Below the pieces are notes generated by a model. That model had not been told where the DNA came from and ran no database searches. It worked only from the letters and a program-made list of their open reading frames with translations. From Actinomycetospora termitidis (lineage in GTDB: Bacteria; Actinomycetota; Actinomycetes; Mycobacteriales; Pseudonocardiaceae), in NCBI RefSeq assembly GCF_030286555.1, contig NZ_JASVWF010000006.1, positions 1 to 64,000 on the forward strand: a stretch of 64,000 nt of DNA, given 5' to 3'. Below, one piece after another: positions 1 to 8,677 of the stretch (positions are counted from its first letter, which is position 1; every line of letters begins with the position of its first letter). The translations under genes were made by a program, and so were the position numbers.

Positions 1-74
1 TCACCTGGACCAAGACCGCCGAAGAGATCCTGCCCCACGCCACCCGTCAGCGAACTTCAGACGCGCGACACTAG
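1..74 (+). mobile_element. IS630-family transposase, C-terminal end only
   Basis: The first 24 codons in frame 3 read as the extreme C-terminus of an IS630-type transposase: a WTKTAEEILPHA stretch followed by a basic, Ser/Asp/His-rich tail and a TAG stop at 72-74. In this family the sequence follows the DDE catalytic domain, which would lie to the left of the window. The adjoining OYE gene appears complete, so the element seems to sit next to it rather than inside it. No terminal inverted repeat could be judged from the few bases available. Identification is from memory of the family's C-terminal signature and rests on a short stretch. Confidence 0.65.
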
Positions 75-79
75 CGGCC

Positions 80-1174
80 CTACCGGCCCACACCCGCCAG
101 CGTGGGGTAGTCCGTGTAGCCCCGGTGGTCGCCGCGGTAGAACGTCGCGTCGTCGGCCGGGGCGAGGGGCGCGCGGGCCCGGAGCCGCTCCACGAGGTCG
201 GGGTTCGAGACGAACATCGTCCCCAGCGCGACCACGTCCGCGAGCCCGTCGTCCACCACCCGCAGTGCCTCCGCGCCCGCGGGGAAGTCGGCCCACGCCG
301 CGTGCGGGTTCAGCACGAACACCCCCGGCCAGCGACGGCGCAGGTCGACGGTCAGGTCGCGGTGCCCGGGCCACTCGAACAGGTGCAGGTAGGACAGCGC
401 GGGGAGCTGGTCGACGAGGCCGCGGTAGAGCTCGTCGACCTCGTCCTCGACCAGCCCGAACGCCGTGCACCCCGGCGACAGGCGCAGCGCCAGGTGCTCC
501 GGCCCGATCCGCGCGGCCACCGCGTCCACCAGCTCCAGCACGAACCGTCGACGCCCCGCGAGGTCGCCGCCGTAGCGGTCCGTGCGCAGGTTCGCCGTGC
601 TGGAGAGGAACTGCTGGATCAGGTAGCCGTACGCGCCGTGCAGCTCGACCCCGTCGAACCCCGCCGACATCGCGAGCTCCGCGGAGTCCGCGAACCCGAC
701 GATCGTCGCCTCGACCTCCTCGACGGTCATCGCCCGCGGCACCGGGTAGGGGCGTCGCACGGCAGGCTCGCTCGAGTACAGGCGCACGATGCCCTCCGCT
801 GGCACCGCCGACGGCGCCAGCGGCGCCAGCCCGCCGCCGAGCAGTTCCGGGTGGCTGTTCCGACCGGCGTGCATGAGCTGGGCGACGATCCGGCCGCCTG
901 CGGCGTGCACGCGGTCGACGACCGGTCGCCACGACGCCGCCTGCGCCGCGGTGTGCATCCCCGGGGTGTCGGTGTAGCCCTGCCCGACCGCCTCGGGCTG
1001 CATCGCCTCGGACACGATCAGCCCGGCCGACGCGCGCTGCTCGTAGTACTCGATGATGAGCTCGGTGGCCGAGAGGCCCGGGCCGTACGCGCGCCGTCGG
1101 GTCAGCGGCGCCATCGCGATGCGGTTGGGCAGGTGCAGGGTCGGGAGGTCGATCGGGTCGAACGCGGTGGTCAT
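80..1174 (-). CDS. Old yellow enzyme-family NADH:flavin oxidoreductase
   Basis: A 364-aa FMN-dependent alkene reductase of the OYE family (TIM barrel), normally reducing activated C=C bonds with NAD(P)H. It begins MTTAFDPIDLPTLHLPNRIA. Visible family signatures are the FMN-binding N-terminus (NRIAMAPLTRRRA), the HGAYGYLIQQFLS active-site block, the RTDRYGG motif and a C-terminal GTMFVSNPDL phosphate-binding loop. The ATG at 1174 was preferred to an upstream GTG because OYE homology starts at once after it. The divergent AsnC-type gene upstream is on the same strand with a gap of about 100 bases, so co-transcription is possible. The substrate cannot be predicted. Confidence 0.9.
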   Translation of the reverse strand: MTTAFDPIDLPTLHLPNRIAMAPLTRRRAYGPGLSATELIIEYYEQRASAGLIVSEAMQPEAVGQGYTDTPGMHTAAQAASWRPVVDRVHAAGGRIVAQLMHAGRNSHPELLGGGLAPLAPSAVPAEGIVRLYSSEPAVRRPYPVPRAMTVEEVEATIVGFADSAELAMSAGFDGVELHGAYGYLIQQFLSSTANLRTDRYGGDLAGRRRFVLELVDAVAARIGPEHLALRLSPGCTAFGLVEDEVDELYRGLVDQLPALSYLHLFEWPGHRDLTVDLRRRWPGVFVLNPHAAWADFPAGAEALRVVDDGLADVVALGTMFVSNPDLVERLRARAPLAPADDATFYRGDHRGYTDYPTLAGVGR

Positions 1175-1270
1175 GGCCGCGACGGTGCTCCCGCTCCTAC
1201 GCCGATGAGCCCCCACGGCGTCGAGAACGGCTCTTCCCGACGGCAGGTCGGGTCGATCTGCTCGTTCCCG

Positions 1271-2239
1271 TCACGCCGTGCGCTTGACGGTGCGCAGAAC
1301 CGGCGCGGTGTGGATCGCGATCAGCCCGGGCAACGTCGTCACCGGGCCGGTCAGGTATTCGAAGAGGGCGCGGTCGTCGCGGAGCTGGACGCTCGCGTAG
1401 AGGTTCGTCGCGCCCGTGGTCGCGGCCGCGAAGCCGACCTCCGGGTGTCCGGCCAGCGCCTCCCCGGCCGCGAGCAGGTCGGACGGGTGCACCGAGAGCC
1501 ACAGCGCGGCCGACGACCGCAGCCCGAGCAGCGACGGCGCGAAGTCCACGTCGAAGACCAGCGCCTGTCCCCGCACGAGCTCCGCCACCCGTCGTCGCAC
1601 CGTCGTGGGGGACCGGCCCGTCGTCGTCGCGAGGTCCCGCCAGCGCGCTCGGCCGTCGACCTCGAGCGCCGCGAGCAGCGCGGCGTCGTCGTCGGTCGGG
1701 CGGCAGCGCTGGCCGTCGTCGGGAAGGGCCGCGTCCGCGATGCGGCGCACGGCCTCGTCGGGAAGGGGACCGGCCTTGGTGAGCGGGCTGATCCGTCCGC
1801 CCGCGAACACCGCGAGGACCGACAGTCCGTCGACCCGCGTGACCCGCGGGCTGCGGGGCAGGCGGGAGAGCACCGATCCGGACGGCTGGTCGTCCCCGGC
1901 CGGGACCCGGACCATCGTGAGCAGCTCCGCGCCGCCGGACGTCAGCTGCACCCACGACGTCTCCGGCAGGCGCGCGACCGCGTGGGCGAGCCCCTCGGCG
2001 GCGTCCGGGACGCACCCGACCCGCACCAGCCACTGCTGCTCGTCCACCGCCGACGGCCAGGTCTTCCCGACGACGCGCACCGCGCCGGCCGCCCGCAGCT
2101 CCCGGTAGCGGCGCTCCACCGTGCGTTCGGAGACGTCCAGCACGTCGGCGACCAGTGAGAACGCCACTCGCCCGTCGATCTGCAGCGCCTGCAGCAGTCC
2201 GCGCTCCACCTCGTCGGCCGGGCCGGGGGAGCGGGTCAC
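1271..2239 (-). CDS. Lrp/AsnC-family transcriptional regulator, tandem form
   Basis: A 322-aa regulator, about twice the length of a classic Lrp protein. It contains two HTH-plus-ligand-domain units: a first helix-turn-helix near residues 12-60 (ERTVERRYRELRAAGAV) and a second near 180-225 (PTTVRRRVAELV), each followed by a RAM-like alpha/beta segment. Such double-Lrp proteins occur widely in actinobacteria, where they usually control nearby amino-acid or small-molecule metabolism genes. It lies 18 bases after the FAD monooxygenase gene on the same strand and ahead of the OYE gene, so it may be read through from the monooxygenase promoter. No specific effector can be named. Confidence 0.85.
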   Translation of the reverse strand: MTRSPGPADEVERGLLQALQIDGRVAFSLVADVLDVSERTVERRYRELRAAGAVRVVGKTWPSAVDEQQWLVRVGCVPDAAEGLAHAVARLPETSWVQLTSGGAELLTMVRVPAGDDQPSGSVLSRLPRSPRVTRVDGLSVLAVFAGGRISPLTKAGPLPDEAVRRIADAALPDDGQRCRPTDDDAALLAALEVDGRARWRDLATTTGRSPTTVRRRVAELVRGQALVFDVDFAPSLLGLRSSAALWLSVHPSDLLAAGEALAGHPEVGFAAATTGATNLYASVQLRDDRALFEYLTGPVTTLPGLIAIHTAPVLRTVKRTA

Positions 2240-2257
2240 GCGTGCCAGCTCAGCACA

Positions 2258-3370
2258 TCAGGCCTGCGGGAACGACGTGAACATGTCGACCAGGGACTGC
2301 GGCGAGTCCGGCCCGAACATGAGGTCGCATAGCTCGGTGCCGTCGAGGGTGGCGGCCTCGGCCCGCGGGAACAGGGCCTGCTCGTACGCGGCGAGCGCGG
2401 CCCCGACGTCGTCCGGGTGGGCGGCGAGGGCGAGGCCGAGCTCGGCGCCGTCCTGCATCGCGAGGTTGGCGCCCTCACCGTTGGGCGGGGCGAGGTGGGC
2501 GGCGTCGCCGACGAGGGTCACGCCCGGCACGCGCTCCCACCGGTGGCCGGTCGGGAGCGTGTGCAGGCGGCGGACGACCGGGTCGACGTCGGTGTCCGTG
2601 AGCAGGGCGGTGAGCTCGGGGGCCCAGCCGTCGAACTCGCGCAGGACGCGCGGGACGTCGACGTCGTCGAACCAGCTCAGCGGCTTCGTCAGCGCGACGT
2701 AGGTGTGCAGGGTCCCGCCGGCCTCGCGGTGGGCCTGGATGCCCTTCCCGGGGGCGACCGCCATCATCGAGCCGCCACCGACGGTCGCCGCGGAGGTCGG
2801 GTGCCGGGTGTCGCTCTCGTGCAGCCAGGTCTCGACGAACGACCGGCCGGAGTAGGTCGGCGTCGCGTCCGAGACCAGCGGGCGGACCTTCGACCAGGCG
2901 CCGTCCGCGCCGACCAGGACGTCGATCTCCACGGTTGTCCCGTCGGCGAACGTGATCTCGTGCCGGCCGCCGTCGAGCGGACGGATCGCGGCGACCTTGT
3001 GGCCCCACCGCACGGTGTCCTCGGGCAGGGAGTCGAGCAGCAGACGGCGCAGGTCGGCGCGCTGGATCTCCGGACGCCCGCCCGACCCGTCGTCGGGCTC
3101 GTCGAGCAGGACGGTGCCGTGCTGGTCGAGCACGCGCATCGCCTCGCGGCCCTCGAGGACCAGGGCGCGGAACGCCTCCGTCAGCCCGGCCGCCTCGAGG
3201 GCGGGCTGGCCGTTCTCCTCGTGGATGTCGAGCATGCCGCCCTGCGCGCGGGCGGTCGCACTCGGTTCCGCCTCGTACACCGTGGCCCGGAGTCCGTGGA
3301 CGTGCAGGACGCGGGCGAGGACGAGGCCGCCGAGGCCGGCGCCGACGATCGTGACGTGGGTGGTGGTCAT
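2258..3370 (-). CDS. FAD-dependent monooxygenase (TetX/PHBH-like)
   Basis: A 370-aa class A flavoprotein monooxygenase. The N-terminal Rossmann motif GAGLGGLVLARVL binds the FAD ADP moiety. The GDAAHLAPPNGEGANLAMQD block is the second FAD/ribityl signature. The VLVGADGAWSKVR segment matches the DG motif that contacts both FAD and NADPH. Composition and length fit the TetX-like, small-molecule-hydroxylating subgroup. The gene is divergent from a TetR regulator, with two inverted repeats in the 69-base gap, so it is almost certainly a TetR-repressed, inducible oxygenase acting on a xenobiotic or antibiotic-like ligand. The substrate is unknown. Confidence 0.88.
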   Translation of the reverse strand: MTTTHVTIVGAGLGGLVLARVLHVHGLRATVYEAEPSATARAQGGMLDIHEENGQPALEAAGLTEAFRALVLEGREAMRVLDQHGTVLLDEPDDGSGGRPEIQRADLRRLLLDSLPEDTVRWGHKVAAIRPLDGGRHEITFADGTTVEIDVLVGADGAWSKVRPLVSDATPTYSGRSFVETWLHESDTRHPTSAATVGGGSMMAVAPGKGIQAHREAGGTLHTYVALTKPLSWFDDVDVPRVLREFDGWAPELTALLTDTDVDPVVRRLHTLPTGHRWERVPGVTLVGDAAHLAPPNGEGANLAMQDGAELGLALAAHPDDVGAALAAYEQALFPRAEAATLDGTELCDLMFGPDSPQSLVDMFTSFPQA

Positions 3371-3383
3371 GACGTACCTCCTG

Positions 3384-3398
3384 TGGAATGTCGTTCCA
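3384..3398. promoter_or_regulatory. Inverted repeat, probable TetR operator 1
   Basis: TGGAA-TGTCG-TTCCA, a perfect 5-bp-arm inverted repeat just upstream of the monooxygenase start. It shares the GGAACG/CGTTCC-like half-site with the second repeat 23 bp away (centre to centre), as expected for a divergent TetR-controlled pair. Confidence 0.6.
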
Positions 3399-3405
3399 GA
3401 AAAGT

Positions 3406-3422
3406 TTGGAACGGCGCTCCAA
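3406..3422. promoter_or_regulatory. Inverted repeat, probable TetR operator 2
   Basis: TTGGAACGGCGCTCCAA, arms TTGGA/TCCAA with near-symmetric inner bases. It lies directly before the TetR start codon, so it would allow autorepression as well as control of the divergent monooxygenase. Confidence 0.6.
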
Positions 3423-3439
3423 CCGTGTCAAGATGAGGC

Positions 3440-4123
3440 ATGGCCACGCGGACCCGGCGGAGTGACGCGCTCTCCCGCGAGCGCATCGTGGACGCGGCCG
3501 TCGAGGTGCTCGACGCGTCGGGCGAGAGCGGCCTGACGTTCCGCGTGCTGACCGAGCGCCTGGCCACCGGCGCGGGCGCGATCTACTGGCACGTCGCGAA
3601 CCGGGACGAACTGCTCGGCGCGGCGACGGACGGGGTGGTCGCGGCGGCCCTGGCGGACCGGCCATCGGCGGGGTCGCCGGAGGAGGAGCTGCGGGCGGTC
3701 GGGCTCCGGTTGTTCGACGCGATCGACGACCACCCCTGGCTGGGGACGCAGCTCGGGGTGCAGATGTCGCGCTCCCCGACCGGACCCACGACGCCGCGGT
3801 TGGTCGAGGCGTTCGGGCGGCCGATCCGTGACCTGGGCGTCCCGGAACCCGCGTGGTTCACGGCGACGACGACGGTCCTGTCCTACGTGCTCGGCGCCGC
3901 CGGGCAGAACGCGGTCAACGGACGCGCGGGCGGCGGCGGTCTCGGGCGGGCGGAGTTCCTCGACGCGACGGCGGCGGCGTGGGAGGCGCTCGACGAGGAC
4001 GGCTATCCGTTCGTCCGTCGGGTCGCGCGGCAGATGCGCGGCCACGACGACCAGGAGCAGTTCCTCGCCGGCCTCGACCTCGTGGTCGGCGGCATCCGGG
4101 CGGCGCACCCGCCCGAGCGGTGA
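3440..4123 (+). CDS. TetR-family repressor
   Basis: A 227-aa regulator with a canonical N-terminal TetR helix-turn-helix (residues about 10-55, including TFRVLTERLATGAGAIYWHV) and an all-helical ligand domain. The AIYWHVANRDELL segment is typical of the TetR_C subgroup that includes tetracycline-type repressors. It is divergent from the FAD monooxygenase, with two operator-like palindromes in the short gap, which makes the oxygenase its evident target. The ATG is preceded by a weak GAGG ribosome site; the transcript may be nearly leaderless. Effector unknown. Confidence 0.88.
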   Translation: MATRTRRSDALSRERIVDAAVEVLDASGESGLTFRVLTERLATGAGAIYWHVANRDELLGAATDGVVAAALADRPSAGSPEEELRAVGLRLFDAIDDHPWLGTQLGVQMSRSPTGPTTPRLVEAFGRPIRDLGVPEPAWFTATTTVLSYVLGAAGQNAVNGRAGGGGLGRAEFLDATAAAWEALDEDGYPFVRRVARQMRGHDDQEQFLAGLDLVVGGIRAAHPPER

Positions 4124-4193
4124 TCATCGAGCACTGAGGGCTGCGGGATGGCGCTCGACGGCGGGGCGCGGGTCGCCTGCCCTGCAGACGACA

Positions 4194-4230
4194 ACGGGCG
4201 AACCGTGTCCCCAGGACACGGTTCGCCCGT
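4194..4230. terminator. Bidirectional hairpin terminator
   Basis: A perfect 17-bp stem (4194-4210 with 4214-4230) closing a 3-base CCA loop. It lies between the 3' ends of the convergent TetR gene and the Gly-rich protein gene. There is no clear T-tract, which is common for actinobacterial hairpin terminators. Confidence 0.8.
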
Positions 4231-4248
4231 CGTGGTTCCGTGCGGTGG

Positions 4249-4803
4249 CTAGCCGTTCGACAGTGAGCCGTGCCCGGCGGCACCGCCGATGCCGTGCCCG
4301 CCGGAGGCGCCGTTGGCCTGGGCGTCCCCGCCGGACGAGGAGTTCTCGCTCGGCGCCGACTTGCCCAGCAGCGCGAGGTTGCTGCCGGACAGGACGTTGA
4401 TCCCGCCCTGGCCGCCGGTGGCGAGGCCACCGTTGCCGCCCGCACCGCCGGTGCCGGCGCCACCGTTGCCGCCGTTGCCCCCGGTCAGGGTGCTGACGGT
4501 GCTCGTGATGTCGGTGATGGGCGACGAGCCGTGGCTGCCGTGCTTGCCGTCGGAGTGCTCACCCTTCGCGTGGCCGCCCTTGCCGTGGCTGCCGCCGGAC
4601 TGATGGCTGCTCCCGACCTGGTGGCCGTCCTTCTCATGGCTGCAGGAGTCCCCGGTGCTGGCCATGGCGGGCGCGGCGGCGGCCAGCAGGCCCACGCCGG
4701 CGATCCCGGCGACCGTCACCGCCCGGCCCGCGCGGCCGACCCGCGGCTCCGCGCCCCGGACGTCGAGACCGATGCCCCCGGCGGCGTTGGTGTGCTTGCC
4801 CAT
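4249..4803 (-). CDS. Secreted Gly/His/Ser-rich protein
   Basis: A 184-aa protein of unknown function. After a charged N-terminus there is a hydrophobic signal segment (about residues 30-52: AVTVAGIAGVGLLAAAAPAM, then an AMA-S cleavage-like site). The mature part is low complexity: a His/Lys/Gly/Ser stretch (SHGKGGHAKGEHSDGKHGSH) and then a Gly/Asn repeat region (GGNGGNGGAGTGGAGGNGG) recalling PGRS-type glycine repeats. The ATG at 4803 has a GGGAG ribosome site, so it was preferred to the longer frame. The His-rich tract could bind metal, but that is a guess. The 3' end is backed by a strong shared terminator. Confidence 0.7.
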   Translation of the reverse strand: MGKHTNAAGGIGLDVRGAEPRVGRAGRAVTVAGIAGVGLLAAAAPAMASTGDSCSHEKDGHQVGSSHQSGGSHGKGGHAKGEHSDGKHGSHGSSPITDITSTVSTLTGGNGGNGGAGTGGAGGNGGLATGGQGGINVLSGSNLALLGKSAPSENSSSGGDAQANGASGGHGIGGAAGHGSLSNG

Positions 4804-4961
4804 GTCTCGTCTCCCATCGCGGTGCGACGTCGGCACGCTCTGCGCCGAACGCCGCGGGAATCCCCCGGATGGATCTCGCTGTAACCCCGATCGAGACATC
4901 GCCGTGATCCAACCGTGACCTCACACGGAAGATCCGCACCTCGAACGGGTAGCCGCCGATC

Positions 4962-5705
4962 ATGAGTGACTCACTGCACGGCGTGGTCGCGGCGGTCACG
5001 GGGGCCTCGAGCGGGATCGGCGGGGCGACCGCCCGCGCGCTCGCCGAGCGGGGCGCGACCCTCGCCCTGCTCGCGCGCCGCGAGGACCGCCTCACCACCC
5101 TCGCGGAGGACCTCGGCGGCGCGACCAGCATCCACGTCGTCGATCTCGCAGACACCGAAGCCGCCGTGGGGGCGATCGGCGAGGTCGTCGCGCGCCACGG
5201 GCGGCTCGACGTCCTCGTGAACAACGCCGGGTACGGCTCCCTCGCCCCAGCGCGCGGGTCCGACCTCGCCGACTGGCGCGCGACCACGGCGATCAACCTC
5301 GACGGGCTGCTCGCCGTCACGCACGCCGCCCTCGAGCCGCTGGTGAATGCCGCGTCCGGGTCGCGGGGCGTCGCCGACGTCGTCAACGTCAGCTCTGACG
5401 CCGGACGGCGGGTCATGCCGGTCGGAGCGGTCTACGCGGCGACGAAGCACGCGGTCGGTGCCTTCTCCGAGTCGCTGCGCCAGGAGCTCGCGCCGGCGCA
5501 CGTGCGGGTCGGCGTGGTCGAGCCGGGCATCACCCGCACCGAGCTGCCGGACAAGGGGGAGGGCGACACCCCGGACCTCGACTCGCTCGGGGAGCTCGGT
5601 GTGCTCGAGGCCGCCGACATCGCCGACGCGGTGGTCTACATGGTCACCCGACCGGCCCGCGTCGCCGTCAATGAGATCCTCGTCCGGCCGGTGGAGCAGG
5701 ACTGA
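4962..5705 (+). CDS. Short-chain dehydrogenase/reductase
   Basis: A 247-aa classical SDR. The [12 protein letters not shown] dinucleotide-binding motif lies near residue 13, NNAG near residue 86, and the catalytic Ser and Tyr/Lys are in VSSDAGR and YAATKHA. Length and motif order fit NADP(H)-using classical SDRs that reduce carbonyls or oxidise alcohols. A partner VOC-fold gene starts 32 bases downstream on the same strand, so the two may share a transcript. Substrate not predictable. Confidence 0.92.
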   Translation: MSDSLHGVVAAVTGASSGIGGATARALAERGATLALLARREDRLTTLAEDLGGATSIHVVDLADTEAAVGAIGEVVARHGRLDVLVNNAGYGSLAPARGSDLADWRATTAINLDGLLAVTHAALEPLVNAASGSRGVADVVNVSSDAGRRVMPVGAVYAATKHAVGAFSESLRQELAPAHVRVGVVEPGITRTELPDKGEGDTPDLDSLGELGVLEAADIADAVVYMVTRPARVAVNEILVRPVEQD

Positions 5706-5736
5706 ACTTGTCCGCCTCGACGAACACCATGGGCGC

Positions 5737-6225
5737 ATGGCGATCAGCACCCTGACCCACCTCAACTTCACCGGCGACGCCCGCGCGGCGCTGGAGTTCT
5801 ACCACTCGGTCTTCGGCGGGCAGCTCGTGATCAACACCTACGGTCAGGGCGGCGTGCCGCAGGACTCGCCCGACTCCGACCGCGTGGAGTTCGCCCCGGT
5901 CGCGGCGGACTCCCCGAACGCCGACCTCGTCGCCTTCGGCATGGTCGCGGCCGAGAACGGCTTCCGCATCGCGGCCTACGACGTCTTCGACGCGACCGGA
6001 GGCGGGCTCGCCGGGGCCGGTCGTCGCCGGGCCGACAGCCTCGTCCACGACGAGTCGCTGTTCGTCATGCTCAACGGCGAGTCGTTGGAGGAGGTCACGC
6101 CGCTGTGGAAGGGGCTGGCCGAGGGCGGGACGGTCCTGCAGGCCCTCGCGCCGACGCCGTGGGGGACGCCCTACGGCATGGTCACCGACCGCTTCGGCGT
6201 CACCTGGATCGTCGCGACGAGCTGA
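5737..6225 (+). CDS. VOC-superfamily (PhnB-like) protein
   Basis: A 162-aa protein of the vicinal oxygen chelate fold, PhnB/glyoxalase-like group. It begins MAISTLTHLNFTGDARAALE, followed by the FYHSVFGGQ turn usual in this group, and ends in a GMVTDRFGVTWIV strand typical of PhnB-like proteins. Members act as small metalloenzymes or binding proteins; many have no assigned reaction. The ATG at 5737 gives the start that matches the family. Its last 26 bases overlap the 3' end of the convergent CcdA-like gene. Confidence 0.88.
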   Translation: MAISTLTHLNFTGDARAALEFYHSVFGGQLVINTYGQGGVPQDSPDSDRVEFAPVAADSPNADLVAFGMVAAENGFRIAAYDVFDATGGGLAGAGRRRADSLVHDESLFVMLNGESLEEVTPLWKGLAEGGTVLQALAPTPWGTPYGMVTDRFGVTWIVATS

Positions 6226-7036
6226 GCGACGACCGGAGCCGCCACCCGACGACGGCGAGCGTCACCACCGCGACCACCCCGAGGACGACGAGGTCGGGCA
6301 CGGACGACCCGACGGCGACGGCGGTGTTCTCCGCACCCGCCGCCGTCGCCGGATCGGCCCCGACGAGGCCCGCGGTGCCGTCGTAGACGACGAACAGCAC
6401 GCCGATCACGACGAAGAGCAGCCCGGAGACCGTCGACGTGGTGTGCAGGGTCAGCGGCCCGACGTGGAACGTGCGCCCCCGCAGCCACCGGCGACTCCCG
6501 AGGTTGAAGCGCTGCCACAGCAGGGCGAGCACGAACAACGGCACGGCCATGCCCACGGCGTACACCGCGAGCAGCGCCGCGCCGCGCACGGCCTGCCCGC
6601 TCGCCGCGGCCACGGTCAGGACCGCGCCGAGGATCGGCCCGGAGCAGAACCCGGCCAGGCCGTAGGCGGCGCCGAGTCCGAGCGTGGCGAGCCACGTCCC
6701 GCGGCGTGCCATGCGGGACTGGAACCGCGCCGCCGGCGCGAACGCCCACCCGCCGCCGAGGATCTGCACGACGCCGAGCACGATGATCAGGACGCCGGCC
6801 GCGGTCACGACCTCCGTGCGGTACTGCGTCAGCACTCCCGCCAGCGCCCCCGATCCCGCCCCGAGCGGCACCAGCACGACGGCCAGCCCGACGAGGAACA
6901 CCGACGTCCGCGCGACCAGCTCGGTCCGCCCGCTGACCGCGTAGGCGAAGAACGAGGGCAGGAGCAGGGCGCTGCACGGGCTGAGCAGCGCCAGGAGGCC
7001 GCCGAGGAACGCCGCCGCGTAGCCGAGGTCGGGCAC
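6200..7036 (-). CDS. CcdA/DsbD-like membrane thiol-disulfide transporter
   Basis: A 278-aa polytopic membrane protein with about six helices. It shows the family hallmarks: LALLSPCSALLLPSF near the N-terminus and GLAGFCSGPILGA mid-protein, each with a proline-flanked cysteine in a membrane helix, as in CcdA, which passes electrons across the membrane to extracytoplasmic thioredoxins. It ends in an extra helix and a Ser/Arg-rich tail. The DsbA-like thioredoxin gene ends 3 bases upstream on the same strand, a natural redox partner. Confidence 0.87.
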   Translation of the reverse strand: MPDLGYAAAFLGGLLALLSPCSALLLPSFFAYAVSGRTELVARTSVFLVGLAVVLVPLGAGSGALAGVLTQYRTEVVTAAGVLIIVLGVVQILGGGWAFAPAARFQSRMARRGTWLATLGLGAAYGLAGFCSGPILGAVLTVAAASGQAVRGAALLAVYAVGMAVPLFVLALLWQRFNLGSRRWLRGRTFHVGPLTLHTTSTVSGLLFVVIGVLFVVYDGTAGLVGADPATAAGAENTAVAVGSSVPDLVVLGVVAVVTLAVVGWRLRSSLSSSRRSR

Positions 7037-7039
7037 GCC

Positions 7040-7780
7040 TCAGCGGTCCCGGGCCAGCGCGCCGTCGAGGGCCTGCTGGAACGTCGGTAGTGGCTGGGCA
7101 CCGAAGATCAACTGGTCGCCGATCACGAAGCTCGGCACCCCGCCGACGCCGAGCCGGCTGCCGAGCGCCTGGTCGTCGGCGACCGCCCGGGCGATCGCGG
7201 GGTCCGCGAGGTCCTGCCGGAACCGGGGCACGTCGAGCCCGAGCCGGGCGGCCTCGTCGGTCAGCGTCGCCTCCGTGACCTCACCGCGGTTCTCCGCCCG
7301 CTGGTCGCGGTAGAGCGCGGCGTGGAAGTCCCAGAACCGTTCCTGACGACCGGCGGCGCGAGCCGCCCGGGCCTCGAGCACCGACTCCGGGCCGAGGTAG
7401 GCGAAGTCGTGCCACTCGAGGCGGACCTGGCCGCTGTCGACGTACTGCCGGATCAGCGCGGGCTCCGTGGTGGCCGCGTACAGCCGGCAGAACGGGCACT
7501 GGAAGTCGCCCCACTCCGCCAGGACGACGGGTGCGTCCGGGTTCCCCAGCGCCAGCGGGTCGCCCGGGTCGCGGCGCGGGACGGCGAGCCGGGCCTGGGC
7601 GACCGGGTCCTGCGAGGTCGTCCCCGCGGACCCGGCGTCCCGCGACGTCGTCAGCGTGACCACGGCCAGCACCGCCAGGACGACGAGCACGAGCCCGGCG
7701 CCGACGAACGTCCTCGTCCGATTCACCTGGTCGGTTACCCCGGTGGGCTCAGGGCAGACGTGCGACGAGGCCGTAGCCAC
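7040..7780 (-). CDS. Membrane-anchored DsbA-like thiol-disulfide oxidoreductase
   Basis: A 246-aa protein with one N-terminal membrane segment (about residues 24-46) and a DsbA/DsbG-type thioredoxin domain outside. It carries the CPFC active site within EWGDFQCPFCRLY, and a GVGGVPSFVIGDQ segment that supplies the cis-proline loop. It probably oxidises or isomerises disulfides at the cell surface with the adjacent CcdA-like protein. The GTG at 7780 overlaps the end of the methyltransferase gene; a GTG at 7726 (VNRTRTF) would avoid that overlap and is equally possible. Confidence 0.88.
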   Translation of the reverse strand: MATASSHVCPEPTGVTDQVNRTRTFVGAGLVLVVLAVLAVVTLTTSRDAGSAGTTSQDPVAQARLAVPRRDPGDPLALGNPDAPVVLAEWGDFQCPFCRLYAATTEPALIRQYVDSGQVRLEWHDFAYLGPESVLEARAARAAGRQERFWDFHAALYRDQRAENRGEVTEATLTDEAARLGLDVPRFRQDLADPAIARAVADDQALGSRLGVGGVPSFVIGDQLIFGAQPLPTFQQALDGALARDR

Positions 7781-8567
7781 CGGCGCCGGGGGTCCCGGGG
7801 TGCGGGTCGGGCCAGTCGCGGACGTCGACCAGGCCCGGGGGCACGAGCTCGAGGTCCCCGACCAGCCCGCGCAGCTCGGCGCGGCTGCGCAGGAGCAGCG
7901 GGGTGGCGCTGTTCGCGTAGCCGACCGCGGCGCCGCGGACCTGCTCGGCGACCTCGGGATCGTCGTGGTCGTCGGAGGCGTGGCTGATCGCGACGACGCT
8001 GCCGGGCGCGAGGGCCGCGCGGTAGTGGTCGAGGGCCTCGCGGGCGGCGGGATCGGCGACGAAGTGCAGCACCGCGATCATGAGGAGGGCGACGGGGCGG
8101 TCGAGGTCGAGCAGGTCCGCGACGCCGGGCGCGCACAGGACCGACGCCGGGTCGCGGAGATCGGCGCGGGTGATCGTGACGGTGGGGTGCCCGGCGAGGA
8201 TCTGCTCGGCGTGCGCGACCGCGACCGGCTCGAAGTCGACGTAGGCCACCCGTGCGGTCGGCTCGGAGTCGAGGGCGATCTCGTGGACGTTGCCGACGGT
8301 CGGGACCCCGGACCCGAGGTCGAGGAACTGGTCGATCCCCTGCGCGAGGCACCACCGGACGACGTGGCCGAGGAACGCGCGGTTCGCCCGCGCCACCGCG
8401 GCGATGTCCGGGTTGCCCTCGACGACGCGGGCCGCCACCTCGCGGTCGACCTCGAAGTGGTGGGCGCCCCCGAGGAAGTAGTCGTACATCCGCGCCGCGT
8501 TCGCGTGCTCGAAGTCGATGCCCGCCTCCAACATCCGCTGCGCCTCGGACCACTCGTCGTCGCTCAC
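7749..8567 (-). CDS. SAM-dependent methyltransferase, DUF574 type
   Basis: A 272-aa protein of the actinobacterial DUF574/SAM-methyltransferase family. Signatures are HANAARMYDYFLGG near the N-terminus (family motif ARxYDYxLGG), FLDLGSGVPTVGNVHEIA (SAM-binding loop) and AYVDFEPVAVAHA. Family members are abundant in actinomycetes and mostly unassigned. The GTG at 8567, after a run of G, was chosen because it gives the usual length; an upstream GTG at 8645 would add 26 residues. It overlaps or abuts the DsbA-like gene. Confidence 0.85.
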   Translation of the reverse strand: MSDDEWSEAQRMLEAGIDFEHANAARMYDYFLGGAHHFEVDREVAARVVEGNPDIAAVARANRAFLGHVVRWCLAQGIDQFLDLGSGVPTVGNVHEIALDSEPTARVAYVDFEPVAVAHAEQILAGHPTVTITRADLRDPASVLCAPGVADLLDLDRPVALLMIAVLHFVADPAAREALDHYRAALAPGSVVAISHASDDHDDPEVAEQVRGAAVGYANSATPLLLRSRAELRGLVGDLELVPPGLVDVRDWPDPHPGTPGAGGYGLVARLP

Positions 8568-8677
8568 CGCACCCCCCGGTCCGTCCTCGACCCTAGAGGG
8601 CCCGGTGTAACCCCCGGCGAAGATCCGGCGATGAGTCGTCGACACCCACGAGGGGTCACGACGAGTCGGGGGACCGG